A DNA stretch of 64,000 nucleotides from Jaltomata sinuosa (Eukaryota > Streptophyta > Magnoliopsida > Solanales > Solanaceae), in the NCBI GenBank assembly GCA_003996215.1, contig QJPP01001608.1, forward strand, positions 124,001 to 188,000, written 5' to 3'. Positions 36,201 to 47,205 of the stretch are shown piece by piece (the stretch's first letter is position 1; every line of letters begins with the position of its first letter). A model generated the notes under the pieces. The model was given only the letters and a program-made list of their open reading frames with translations, ran no database searches and was not told the origin of the DNA. The position numbers and the translations under genes were made by a program.

Positions 36201-36639
36201 AACACCCATGACAAATTAACTTCCTAGCTCGAAGACAAGAGATGATCCCAGATGGTGCATGGCTAACAGAACCCTGCCATACAATCGGGGATACACTGGG
36301 CATGGCTATGGTAATAGTCTTGGCATAACAATCCAAAACCACATGGTGAAGGGATAACCAGTCCATTCCCAGTATCAAATAAAAATCTAACATATCAAGG
36401 ATCATCAAGTCACCCCAAGTCTCTAAATCACCAATAGAAATCATACAAGACCTCACAATCTGATCTACTACTAAAGAATCTCCTACTGGGGTCAAAACAG
36501 ATATAGGCACAGATAACGATTCACTAGCCAACCCCAAATAAGGCAAAAAGTAGGCAGATACATACGAACAAGTAAATCTAGGATCAAATAAAGCCATATC
36601 TGACTGATGGCATACAAAAATCATACATGTATTCACAGC
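33265..36639 (-). pseudogene. Tekay-2 pol: protease, RT, RNase H, integrase, chromodomain, broken
   Basis: Minus-strand domains in order: protease (36636-36300, active-site region reads ALFDPRFTCSYVS, so the usual Gly is replaced, and LILGMDWLS); RT (36060-35360, FSKIDLRSGYHQ and FIDDI); RNase H (35329-34700, YCDVSRVGFGCVL and VADALSRK); integrase zinc finger (34592-34400, CLNCQQVKFEH) and DDE core (TIDFVVGLP, SDRDTQFTS); integrase C-terminus and chromodomain (33925-33265, EIPVVKVPWRHRPVKEATWE). Reading frame changes and stops occur throughout. RT also lacks about 20 residues between the KKKD and PRIDDLF motifs (junction near 35881-35895). Confidence 0.87.
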
Positions 36640-38180
36640 ATCCGAGGCCTCTGCCTCTGATCACCCAGGGATCGCATAGAACTGATGACGACCTCCACCT
36701 GCCTGATCACCATCCCTACCACCAGCTCTGCCATGCAGGGCACCACCCCTAGTCTGACCACCACCTCCTCTAGCCGATGGCTAAACATCTTGCAAAGGCT
36801 TGGCCGGCTGAGTGGCTGACTGAACTGTACCCCACTTAGGGCAATCTCTAGCATAATGACCGACAACACCATAATCATAGCAAGGCCCTAGTGGCCTGAA
36901 CTGTCGAGATGAACCAGCAAAACCTGTATGGCCACCATGACCTGATGCCTCAGAAGTTGCACCCCTCGAAGACTGACCCTGCTCAAACTGAGAACTATCC
37001 AAAATCTGAAGCGAAGCCTGAACTGGTCGACTGGACTGACTCTGGTACTGTTGTGGCTGATAACCCCAGCCCTACTGGACTGAACCTCTACCACCATGAT
37101 GAGAACCAGTATAACTACCCTAATGACGAGGCCTCTTATCTCTGGTCCTTGGATTATGACGATGCAAGTCCTCCATAGTACGGACATAGTTTGCAATAGC
37201 CTGAAATGACCGACCACTAGCAACTAAGATCTCAGCAGGCTGTCTAAGCTCTGTCCGTAACACCCAAACAAATCTGCGGATCCTACCTGGCTCAGTAGGA
37301 ATGATCATATATCTAAATGGAGCAAGCAGATGGAAACGAGTCTCATACTCGGATAGAGACATGGATCCCTGTGAAAGCCTAGTGAGATACTCCCTCCGAC
37401 ACTCGCGATCACTATGAGGCAATAACTTGTCCATAAAGGGCTCATAGAACTCGGACCAAGACAATGGAGGAGATAAAGATGGTCTGCAAGCAACTTTAGC
37501 CCTCCACCATAACTTCGCTGGATCCTCCAGCTGATAACTAGTATAACCGACCCCGTGAGTCTCTAACAAACCCAAATGGTGTAACATCACAACACAGGTA
37601 GTAATGAAGTCATGTGGGTTCTGACCCGGTGCACTAGAGAATCTAAGAGGTGCCAATCTCAGAAATCTTCCCAATACCTTCTTCTTCGTCTCTGTCATAA
37701 CTGGGCGAGGAGCAAGAGGATGTGCAACAACTGGAACTGGAATAACCTCAGCACAGGGAGCCACAGTAGCAGACTGTGTCCTGAACTCTGAACACCCAGG
37801 GCTACCCCCTAAGCGGATGTATATGCTACCTCAGAAGACCGCTCTCCAATCATACCCAAAAGCTGTAGAAGTAAACCCCTAATATCTAAAGAATAAGCTG
37901 AGGCTAATACAAAAGCTGGCACAGAAACTGGTGCTCAAGCTGGCACTAGAGCTGGTGGCACCTGGGCTATCCCGGGGTCCACATACTACTGCTCAGGAAC
38001 AAACTCTTGCTCATAATTATGCTTGGGCTCTATCTCCACTCTAGCAGCTCTAGCAGGGGCTACTGCTCGAGGACGATCTCTACCCCTACCCTTGTGACCA
38101 CCCTGGCCCCTAGGTGGAGTCGGAGGTGCAGGGGTCGAAGGTTTTCCTCTGCCAGAGGCTGACGATCTCGTACGAACCAT
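36640..38180 (-). pseudogene. Tekay-2 gag, broken
   Basis: It starts at ATG 38180 with MVRTRSSASGRGKPSTPAPP, shared with Tekay-3. A CAG-to-TAG stop at about 37988 follows FVPEQ. The gag core resumes at 37764-37120 (FLRLAPLRFSSAPGQNPHDF, LEDPAKLWWRA, SLSEYETRFHLLAPF). The zinc knuckle near 36880 reads CYDYGVVGHYARDC; the second Cys of the CX2C pair is Tyr, so metal binding would be lost. Between core and knuckle is Gln/Ser/Gly-rich linker sequence with shifts. Confidence 0.85.
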
Positions 38181-38376
38181 CTGCAGAAGAATGAACTAGA
38201 ACACATGAGATTCCAAGAAACTTCCAAGGACTACGCACGATACAGAAGCAATAAGAGAGTCATATTTTCTAAAATGTCACCATAGCCTCCTGAAGATTGA
38301 GTATGGACGTCTCCGCCCCAATCCGCAGGACTCTACTAGACATTGGCTCTTATACTGATGACCCTGGTGAACCTAG

Positions 38377-38388
38377 GCTTTGATAACA
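38377..38388 (-). other. Primer-binding site of Tekay-2, mutated
   Basis: The minus strand reads TGTTATCAAAGC, two G-to-T or G-to-A changes from the tRNA-iMet PBS TGGTATCAGAGC, two bases inside the LTR end. Confidence 0.8.
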
Positions 38389-38391
38389 AGC

Positions 38392-41300
38392 TGTCACGAC
38401 CCGATTTCTCGGTCATGTTGGCACCTACAATCCCCCAGTAAGCGAACTAGTTCCCGTAGCCTGGAACGATTAGTAATGGACTACTAACTAACAAGCAAGC
38501 GGAAGAACAATATATATAGGCGGAAGAAAGGGAAATAAGTGAAGAAAGTAGACAATAGGAATATATATAACATATATGCAGAAGCTAACCAACCGAAAAG
38601 ACCTGGTATCATAGTATAAGAGTCGGAACTACATATAAGGAGTACAAAAGGATCCAAAATAATACATACAGATGTCTCTGAATAGTAATAGAGTACATGA
38701 TACAAAAGATAAACTAAAAGCTAAGCTCCGGTCGCCAAGAGCTCACCCTCAGTCTGGAATGGTCCAAAATCTCCTCGCATGAGTCTTCGCAAGCCAGCGG
38801 CGAGGGCCCACACTAGGATCTGCACCAGAAGATGCAGAGTGTAGTATGAGAACCAAATGGGAAGCAAATGGTACCCAATAGGTATGATAGGCCGACTGGG
38901 CACATATAAGATAAAAGAGTAGTAATAAGCATAGTAGAAGCAAATAGTCACAGAAAGCAACGAAGAAGTACACGGAAGCTAGCAAAGAAGGAAGACAACA
39001 AAAATAACACACATGGCTAGCTACAAAATATATATTACAGACACAGGTGAAGGGAAGAAATGATGCACTTGGGATCCTCGCAATAACAATATATATAATA
39101 AGTTTTTAGAAAAATAGGCAGTATATCGGTAACCTCAAGTAAAAAAGGATAGAGGAAACAGAAAGACAATAGCATGCCCGGATACAAAAATAAGAACCAA
39201 GTAAAGATACAAGTACTACTATCAATATCCAAATCGTAGTAAGAAATCAACATAAGGAATAATAACTCGACTAAGCAAGAATAAGCCTACCTACAGTCCC
39301 AATGGGCGCCCATACACCCGAGGAACACAAACAAGTGAAGACAAACCCTCTAGCATCCTATCTTACCAGAGCGTACATTCAGCAAACAGCAAACAATGGT
39401 GGAACTTCACACAAATGAATGGTATGACGCATGTTGGTGTCAAGGTGGAAGAATAACTCTTTATGTACCTCATCTGGCGCTTAGAGGGCCCAACAGGTAG
39501 GTTCCATAGAAGGACACTGCTCGTATATCTCAACTCTACCGTATACCCCTCCTCCGGCTCACATAACCCAAAGCCTCTGGCATAAATCGGCAAGGTCCAT
39601 AGAGGTCCTCGACCACATACTGTAACTCAATCTCTAAAACATCATCCGGAGTAGGTCCGGATCCAATCTAGTAGCCCAAATCTCTAATATGCATGCCCAG
39701 ATCTGTTCAGGTCTAAGACAGTGAAATAAGTCTCAAAACCCCATCAAGGGTGCCCAAACATGACCGGGTCTAAAACAGTAGTAGAACAGCTCAGATGCTC
39801 GAACTGACTGAGTCTAATATTATCTCAATTTAGTAAAATGCCAATCTAGCACCACGGCCCTACCGAGTCTAGAAATAGTTGGAAAACCATGATAAAAACT
39901 CATCTTTTAACTCTTTTACCCTAAGAAGATCCATGCAAGGTATTTCCAAACCAATTTAAAGTCATTTCAGCCGAAAATGGGCCCCCAGGGCCATGCAAGT
40001 TTAGAAAACTAGTAAAAGTAGGCCCGAAGCCCAAACCGTAGTAAAATATTTAGAAAATCCCTTATTATGCATGGAAATGGAATGATCAATCACAAATAGC
40101 AGCCCAACGGCTCACAACTAACCTATCGACCTTGTACAGGTTGAAATTGCTCTAAAACATAGATAGCCAGCCTACAAATTGCGATAACAATGTTCGGGAC
40201 TCATGAACACCCCCAAATAACCCACCATTTACGGTCCAGAGTAAATACAAGGCCACACAGGACCACAAGGGTGATAATATCATTCTACAAGAATACTACA
40301 CACAATGGAGGAAAGAAACGAGGAGGACATGGAAAAGCGGTCAAGGTCTGTAGTGCCAAGCTATAAACCCAACCCAAGGATGCCAATTAGTGCAATTTTA
40401 TCCTATATATGCGAAGTTTAGAGAAGTTAGATCGTAACCTACCTGTCATCCGATGACAAGCTACTGAAATGACGTTGTTTGAGTTTGAACCGCTCTGAGA
40501 AGTCCCGAACGGAAGTCACACTATCATGAACACAATCTACACATTAAAATATGACTAACGATACCCATATTGCTAGAATTATAGACGGGTCAAAATTCAG
40601 GTTTAAAACGGGCCCACGGGGCTCAAAACTCGAAATCAGAAATGAAAAGAAGCACGATGAACATACTACTCCCGTGAGTGCATGCCCCAAATTTGAGCAA
40701 ATTTGGACAAGAGAAAGGGCTTAAAATAGCCCGCTCAAGTAATGAATTAAAGAGGAAAATTTCAAGACTAAAATCGGAAATTAAAGGAAAAAGTTAGCCA
40801 CCACGATGAGATGAAGCACGCCAACGGAGTGAATTCCCCGAACCCACAAGCATGAAACCAAAAACGAGAAGCCACTACAAGGAAAATTTTCCCCAAGCTT
40901 ATGAGTTCATCAATGGAGGTTTTTAATGGAGAAGAAGTAAAGTTGGGGAAGAATGAGCTTACCCAAACGACAAAGGAGCGAGATTAATCACCCATTTATG
41001 GACCTCCAAGGCCAAGGACTGGTCTGGGAGCAATTTGGGTTGAGAGAAAATAAGTTTAGACTGAGAAATCTTGGAGAAAAAGACTGAAAAACCAAAGTTG
41101 AGGGATTTTATAGGGCCTGGACGCAGCAGAAATATCAGCAATGCTAAAAACTTCTACGGGACATTCCGGGCACAATTGGAACCCAATACTAAGAAACCAA
41201 TAATGCCATTAGAGTGAAAACGACATTTCGTACTTAATGGAATTGACAAAACTTACATACGAGGTCGTTTTGGAGGAATGTTGACCCAAGTCAACATTAA

Positions 41301-41791
41301 CTAAAATCAATCGAACACCTAAAATGAGCCCGGCTCACCCAGGAACCGAACCAACCACCTATCTAACTCAAATTCGATATTTCAAAGCTAATGGAACCAT
41401 CAGATCTCAAATCTGAAACTCCGATCATCGAAAGCTGACCCAAGTCACACTTCCAACTCCAAATGGCCTGAAAACAGAAAAACCAACATAAAATCCATTA
41501 CGAAAGTTCTCAGACCTCGACTAAAGGTCCAACTAGACCAAACTCAACGTACCGGAGCTAACGGAACTGTCGGAATTCGATTCCGAGCATGTTAGTTAAG
41601 AATATTGACTAAATTCAATGAATTCCTAAGTTAAGGCTCTAAAATAGGGAATCAGCCATAACGACCAAACGAACGGCCAGGGCACCGAACCACTGGCCCC
41701 AACAAGCCATAAATGACTTAGGACCTCTACAGAAAGGCTCTAACAGTATAAAGATGGTGTAAACACGAAAATGACTGAAAGGGTCATTACA
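38392..41791 (-). repeat. 5' LTR of Tekay-2
   Basis: 3400 bp. On the minus strand it begins TGTAATGACCC (41791 downward) and ends GGGTCGTGACA (38392). A TATA box CTATAAAAT is at 41105-41113. It is uninterrupted, and so shows the original sequence at the Athila insertion point. Confidence 0.92.
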
Positions 41792-41796
41792 ATATC
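41792..41796. repeat. Target-site duplication ATATC, right copy
   Basis: Matches 19772-19776 across Tekay-2. Confidence 0.9.
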
Positions 41797-42680
41797 TCCA
41801 TATAATCAATGCCAGGTCTTTGTGAAAATCCTTGTGCCACAAGTCGTGCTTTATATCTAACGACTTCATTTTTATCATTTCATTTTCACACTAAAATTAA
41901 TTTATACCCCACTAGCTTTACACCTTTAGGTGTTCGGACTATAGATCCAAAAATTTCATGTTTTTCAAGCGAAGTCAATTCAATTTGAATCGCATCTTTT
42001 CATTTTGGCCAATCATTTCTCTGTCTACATTCTTCGACAGATTTTGGTTCAAGATCCTCATCTTGTTGCATTATTTCATTTGCAACATTATAAGAAAAAA
42101 TATTATCGACAATTATATCATTTTGGTTTCATATTTTTCTTGATGAGACATAACTTATTGAGATCTCTTCATTTTCATTATTTTCAGGTACCTTAACCTC
42201 TTCCCGGGTTTCATCAACTGTTATGTCATGCTACTCTTCTTGAGCAGCTTCCTCCATATTATGATCATAATGATTGTTTGCTTCTTTTATTTTTTGAAGA
42301 TTTTTATCTTTGGAACCAATCGGTCTACCATGTTTTAAGCATGGTTTAGACTCATTTACATTAATTAATTGTCCAACTAGGATATCAACTCGAATTGAAG
42401 CATTAGAAGCTGGAATATGAGATTTAATAATTCTTGATAGGTCAGTGAATGCATCTGGCAGTTGATTTACAATATTTTACAAATAGACTATCTTTTGAAC
42501 TTCTAGTTCACATTTATTTATACGAGGGTCTAAATGAGATAGTGATAATGCATTCCAATCTATCTCCTTTTTGAGTTGCTTATATTCTCCCTTTAATGTT
42601 GGGTATATTGATTTATCAGAATGACAATCAGCAAATCTTGCCGTAAATAAATCTCCAGTCATAGGTTCTAAATATTTTAT
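41797..42680 (-). pseudogene. Ty1/copia integrase end and RT start, broken
   Basis: On the minus strand, from 42680, the sequence reads IKYLEPMTGDLFTARFADCH (a copia pol block between integrase and RT), then decays through NVNESKPCLKHGRPIGSKDK (about 42360-42300). It ends in KARLVAQGFSQRPGIDYM at about 41850-41797, directly at the Tekay-2 insertion. The RT continues at 19771. Stops and shifts are present. The element's 5' half (gag, protease, integrase core, 5' LTR) is not found right of the foldback element, so it is truncated or was lost. Confidence 0.8.
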
Positions 42681-43991
42681 GGAAAAAGGGCCTAAATTAC
42701 CCCTCACTTATTGAAAATGGTACAAAAATACCCTTCATCCACCTATTGGCTCTATTATACCCTTGGAATCCACCTTTGGGCTCTAAAATGCCCTTCAAGT
42801 TAACAGAAAATGGAAAAGGGCAAAAAATACCCCTAAACTATAGGAAAAGGTCTAAAAATACCCTTCATTCACCTTTTTGATTCACTTATACCCTTGAAAC
42901 TAATAGCCTCCTCTATATTTTATTTTAAAAAAATTACTTATCACATGTTTTTTTTTATTTGGTAAAATAAAAATCTCACTGCACCAAGCTCATGATATGA
43001 CAAATAAGATTAACTAAAGATTACATGTCAGCAAATAAAAATAAATACTACTAGTTAGGAACTAGAAAAAGAGAAGAGATAAAGTGAATTGAAGATCCAA
43101 CAAAGTACCAACTCTTTCGACAACTAAATTTTATCAAAAAATTTAAATATAGTAGTGTCACCTTTATACTTACTAGTGTTATGAAAATTAAATATTTTGA
43201 TTGGTTGTCGAAAATATATTACCGAAATAAATAAAGATGACTGGATATAGACACGTCAACATTTTCTATGCCAAACTTTATCACAAATTCTTCAATCTCT
43301 CGTACTAACTGAACTTAATACGACTTAAAACATTTCTTAGTTTTTGTTATTTTCTCGTTGATTATGCTCTTAACAATTCTGGTATGACTACAGGTGAATT
43401 GGTCATTAGCTTATGTGATAACAATGCCTATTTGGTAAAAGGTAATAGATGAAAAGCTTTGTGGAAGATGTTATTTTATGGACTGATGATAGTGACAGTA
43501 GCTTTTAGTTTCATATTCTTAGTCGTTGGTAATAATTATCTTGATGGTGATAGCAGTGTTCAATGATAAAATTTTCTCTGGTCATCTCTTTTCTCAGTTC
43601 TTAACTAGTAGTCTTTATTTTTATTTGTTGACATGTAATTTTTAGTCAATCTTATTTGTCATATCATCAGCTTGGTGGGATGAGGTTTTTATTTTACCCA
43701 ATAAAAAAATTACACATAATAAGTAGTTTTTAAAAATATATATATATATATATATATAAAGGAGACTGTTAGTTTCAAGGGTATAAGTGTGCCAAAAAGG
43801 TAAATGAAGGGTATTTTAAGACCTTTTCCATAGTTCAGGGGTATTTTTGGCCCTTTTCCCTTTTTTATTAACTTGAAGGGCGTTTTAGAGCCCAAAGGTG
43901 GATGTCAGAGGTATAATAGAGCCAATAGGTGGATGAAGGGTTTTTTTGTACCATTTTCAATAAGTGAGGGGTAATTTAAGCCCTTTTCCGT
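42681..43991. mobile_element. Foldback / MULE-like element with about 400-bp inverted repeats
   Basis: The left end (GGAAAAAGGGCCTAAATTACCCC) and right end (…GGGGTAATTTAAGCCCTTTTCC) are inverted repeats. The symmetry continues inward through the segments near 42840-42910 and 43760-43850, and through ACATGTCAGCAAATAAAAAT near 43027 against its complement near 43620-43640. Arms are therefore about 400 bp each with a loop of about 500 bp. The flanks TAAATATTTTAT (42669-42680) and TAAATTTTTTAT (43992-44003) differ by one base and may be a MULE-type duplication, but they are low-complexity. No transposase ORF is present. It interrupts the copia coding sequence. Confidence 0.72.
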
Positions 43992-44003
43992 TAAATTTTT
44001 TAT

Positions 44004-44067
44004 GGACAAACACTGATTTTTAAATAAAGTGAAAAATAATTTTGAAAAAAGATGGAAAATGTTCATG
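44004..44067. other. Short AT-rich spacer of unknown origin
   Basis: Does not read as copia sequence on either strand. It may be the end of another MITE (a CATGGTCAAACG terminus is seen), into which the hAT element inserted. Confidence 0.3.
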
Positions 44068-45019
44068 GTCAAACGTAGGGGTGTACAAAATCGAATCGCA
44101 AATTGAACCAAACCGCAAACCGAACCAAATCGCAAAAAAAAACCCGACTAATGGTTTGATTTGACTTGGTTTGGTATTGAAAAAAATCCGACTATAATTA
44201 GTTTGGCTTGATTTTAACTAAAAAAAGTCAAATCGAACCGAACCAACCCGATATTACATGTATACTATTTTTAAAAATATTTTATACATAAAAATATTTA
44301 TTGTGATGTAATTTATAAATATTTCTTCAACTTTTTCATAGTTTTTATCTTTCAATATATTATTTCAAGTTTAAACTTAGAATTTTAAATGGTCCAATAA
44401 GTCTTTTTACAACCCATAGATATTAGTAACTCAAATAAAGCCCAAATCAATACGAATGTTAACAAAAAATTACTCAATCCAACACTAGGAATGACAGATA
44501 TTTATTCTTTAGTTTTACATAAATATATAAACTAATTTATTTTTCTGTTTAATATTTAGTCATGTAGTTAATACTTATTAGACTTATTTTAGCATGACTT
44601 AATACTTTTAAATTATGATTATTTTTATTATGACTTATTAATATGCAATATTTATTCTATGCGATTTCATTATTTTTTTGGTTGAATATTTTATTGTCAT
44701 CACTCACTTCATAAATTTCAAATAAAGTGAATATATTGTGTTATTTTTTTAAGAAATACCTTAGATAGTTGTATTTTACTCGGACTAAATAAATATTTGA
44801 AGCACAAGTTAATTATATGTTTGTATGAAGACTTTACCGGAAAAAACCCGAAAAAACCCAAAAAATCCGAAGAAATCGAAAAAATCCAAGGTTGAAAAAC
44901 CCGATTTTTATTAGTTTGATTTGGTTTGGTTTATAAATTTAAAAACCCGACACTAATGGTTTGATTTAGTATTTAAAAAATCTGAATCAACTCGGTCCAT
45001 GTACACCCCTAGTCAAACG
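44068..45019. mobile_element. Non-autonomous hAT-type element with 8-bp target duplication
   Basis: The element is 44076-45011 with terminal inverted repeats TAGGGGTGTACA and TGTACACCCCTA. It is flanked by exact 8-bp duplications GTCAAACG (44068-44075 and 45012-45019). An 8-bp duplication and TAGGG termini define hAT. The interior has subterminal repeats of GGTTTGG/CCAAACC type near both ends and an AT-rich centre, with no transposase. It sits about 1 kb upstream of the SPS start. Confidence 0.88.
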
Positions 45020-45127
45020 AGTCCTGAGGGCAGATGTAAGAGTTACACTCCAACGTCTTTGTATAAGCACAGTGACAAGAAGATAGAAGAGAACATTTTT
45101 GCAATCGAAGGGACTGGACTAAGATCC

Positions 45128-45315
45128 ATTCTGGATCTCAATCAATATGAAACATCTGGTGTCATTAGATATTACAACATTTACTTCCTGCCTTATTTGA
45201 AATTTGTTGTTTACTAGATTAATTCTAGATCTCAATCAGTATAAAACATTTGGTGTCATTTGATATTCGACATTTACTTCGGGTCTTATTTAAAGTTCTT
45301 TGTTTACTAAATTAA
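45128..45315. repeat. Approximately 93-bp imperfect tandem duplication upstream of SPS
   Basis: 45128-45221 and 45222-45315 both run from ATTCT(G/A)GATCTCAATCA to TTGTTTACTA(G/A)ATTA with about a dozen differences. Function unknown; it lies in the distal SPS promoter. Confidence 0.8.
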
Positions 45316-45932
45316 TAGTTGACTACCGAAAATAATTAGTCAACTAATTAAATAACCCAAAAAGAAGATAATTCACCCCTCCCCTCTCTTGCACTTTCTG
45401 TTAAGACTTTTCGGAAAAGAAAAACCAAAAGATATTTCCCAACAACCATCAAGTAAGATTTTTCCACTTTTGTGATTGAGACCAAGAGCTGTTACTCTAT
45501 CACTAATAAATTTTCTTTTTCTCACTAAAAAGGGATAATAGTTCCCTAAATTTATACAAGTAAATATAGTGAATTAGTGACCAAATACAAAATTTTAACT
45601 AGCCAGTGTAGTCTTTTCCAAACGACATCTTATTTTTAAAGAATATTAACTTGCAGGATGGACAATATTCTAAACAAAAGTAGGTACTAGTGTTTTTTTC
45701 TGAAAAGTTATACGAAAAAGTGAAGAAAGAAGAGGAGGAATCACCACCATGAGTCCATGCCAACAATGTGTTCTTGTGTATACGTAATATGAGAGAATAA
45801 GGATATTTGTCTGATAAACCACATAAAATAGAGTAAGAAAACATAAAACAGTCACAATATATCGATATATATTCTGTTACGTTGAGCTGAAAAAGTGTAG
45901 TCCATAATATTAGTACTGCAATATTCCTAGGC
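45316..45932 (+). other. Upstream region of the SPS gene
   Basis: Unique-looking AT-rich sequence with no ORF or element recognised. It is the presumed proximal promoter. Confidence 0.45.
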
Positions 45933-45944
45933 CTATATATAAAG
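45933..45944 (+). promoter_or_regulatory. TATA box of the SPS gene
   Basis: TATATATAAAGG lies about 105 bp upstream of the start codon. Transcription would be expected near 45965-45975, giving a 5' leader of roughly 65-75 bases. No upstream ATG is seen in that leader. Confidence 0.65.
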
Positions 45945-46037
45945 GCTTTAACTTTTCTTCACTTGTAACTCGGTTCAAGCAACTAAGTCCCTCTTGTTCG
46001 TTATATAAGTATCTCATTGTCTCTATTCAATCAGTCG

Positions 46038-47138
46038 ATGGCAGAGAACGAATGGTTAAACGGGTATTTGGAGGCAATATTGGACATAGGAAGTAAAAGA
46101 AATGGGTCAAGGCAGAAGAAAGAAAGTGGAGCTATTAGTATTGAAGAGAGAAGCAGGTTCAATCATAATAAAATGGAGGAAAATTTGAGGTTTGAAATCC
46201 AGAAAGAGAAGCTGTTTAGTCCCACTAAGTACTTTGTTGAAGAAGTTGTCAACACCTTTGATGAGTCCGACCTCCACAGAACTTGGATCAAGGTCAGTTC
46301 CCCAACTTTAGGTAAATTAACAATGATTCTCTTCAATTCTCCTTGTTTAATTATCATTCTATATTACTTTTTCCTTCATAATTTGATGAAGATTTAATGA
46401 GGGATGGTTTAAGCATTAACCATCTAACCTTTTCTGCTCTCTCATGCATGTTCTTAACTAATCGGTAAACCACAAATGGCCAGGGGTGTACATAGTCCGG
46501 ATTGGTTCCGATTTTTCAAATATCAAATCAAACTAAAGGTGTTCAATTTTTATATTTATAAACCAAATAAAATCAATAATAATCGGGGTTTTCAACTTCG
46601 GATTTCTCGAGTTTTTTCAGATTTTTTAATTTCTTTTGTGGTTCGATGTGAATCATCTTTAAGAAGCTGTGTAGGACAATTAAATTCAATTATATCAACA
46701 TTATTTAACTTTTCAATAATAGCCATGTTTCACAAAATTGGTAGATGTTGATGAAGCTATCATCAAACCATTTCAATCGCCACAAATGAATTGTCAAACA
46801 TTCACGCTGTTGTAAAATGAAAATGGAAAAATCAAACATAGACTATTCTTATCACTAAACATAAAGACAACCATGGGATCAAGGTGGTATAATACTGCTT
46901 GCCACCAATTTGATTTGAGTTTACATCTTACTACTTAGAAGTGAATGAAATATCAATATTAGGGACTTAAGGTGTAAATTAGTTTGATTTGAGTTTTATT
47001 TATCTTCATCACATATACGGGGCAGTGAGCTTAAATGATAAGCATAAATCTGATGTTAAAACTAAAAACTAAGACAAAGTTAAAGAAAAATATATAAAGT
47101 ATATTATAATAATATTTTTTATGTAAAAGATAATTTTA

Positions 47139-47205
<67 letters not shown>

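Larger units (their letters stand above)
19777..41791 (-). mobile_element. Tekay/Del-type chromovirus with nested Athila-like insertion (Tekay-2)
   Basis: Minus-strand element with 5' LTR 38392-41791, PBS 38377-38388, gag and pol between 38180 and 33265, and a 3' LTR from 33227 down to 19777 that is interrupted by the Athila-like insertion at 19911-29896. LTR ends are TGTAATGACCC and GGGTCGTGACA. A perfect ATATC duplication flanks the whole 22 kb, so the boundaries are firm. It is the same family as Tekay-3 at 56142-64000, in opposite orientation. It landed in the RT of the copia element. Gag and pol are broken in many places. Confidence 0.9.

Noticed and set aside
46017..46037. Upstream in-frame extension of the SPS first exon
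   Set aside because: It begins with TTG, not ATG. The ATG at 46038 gives the expected family N-terminus.
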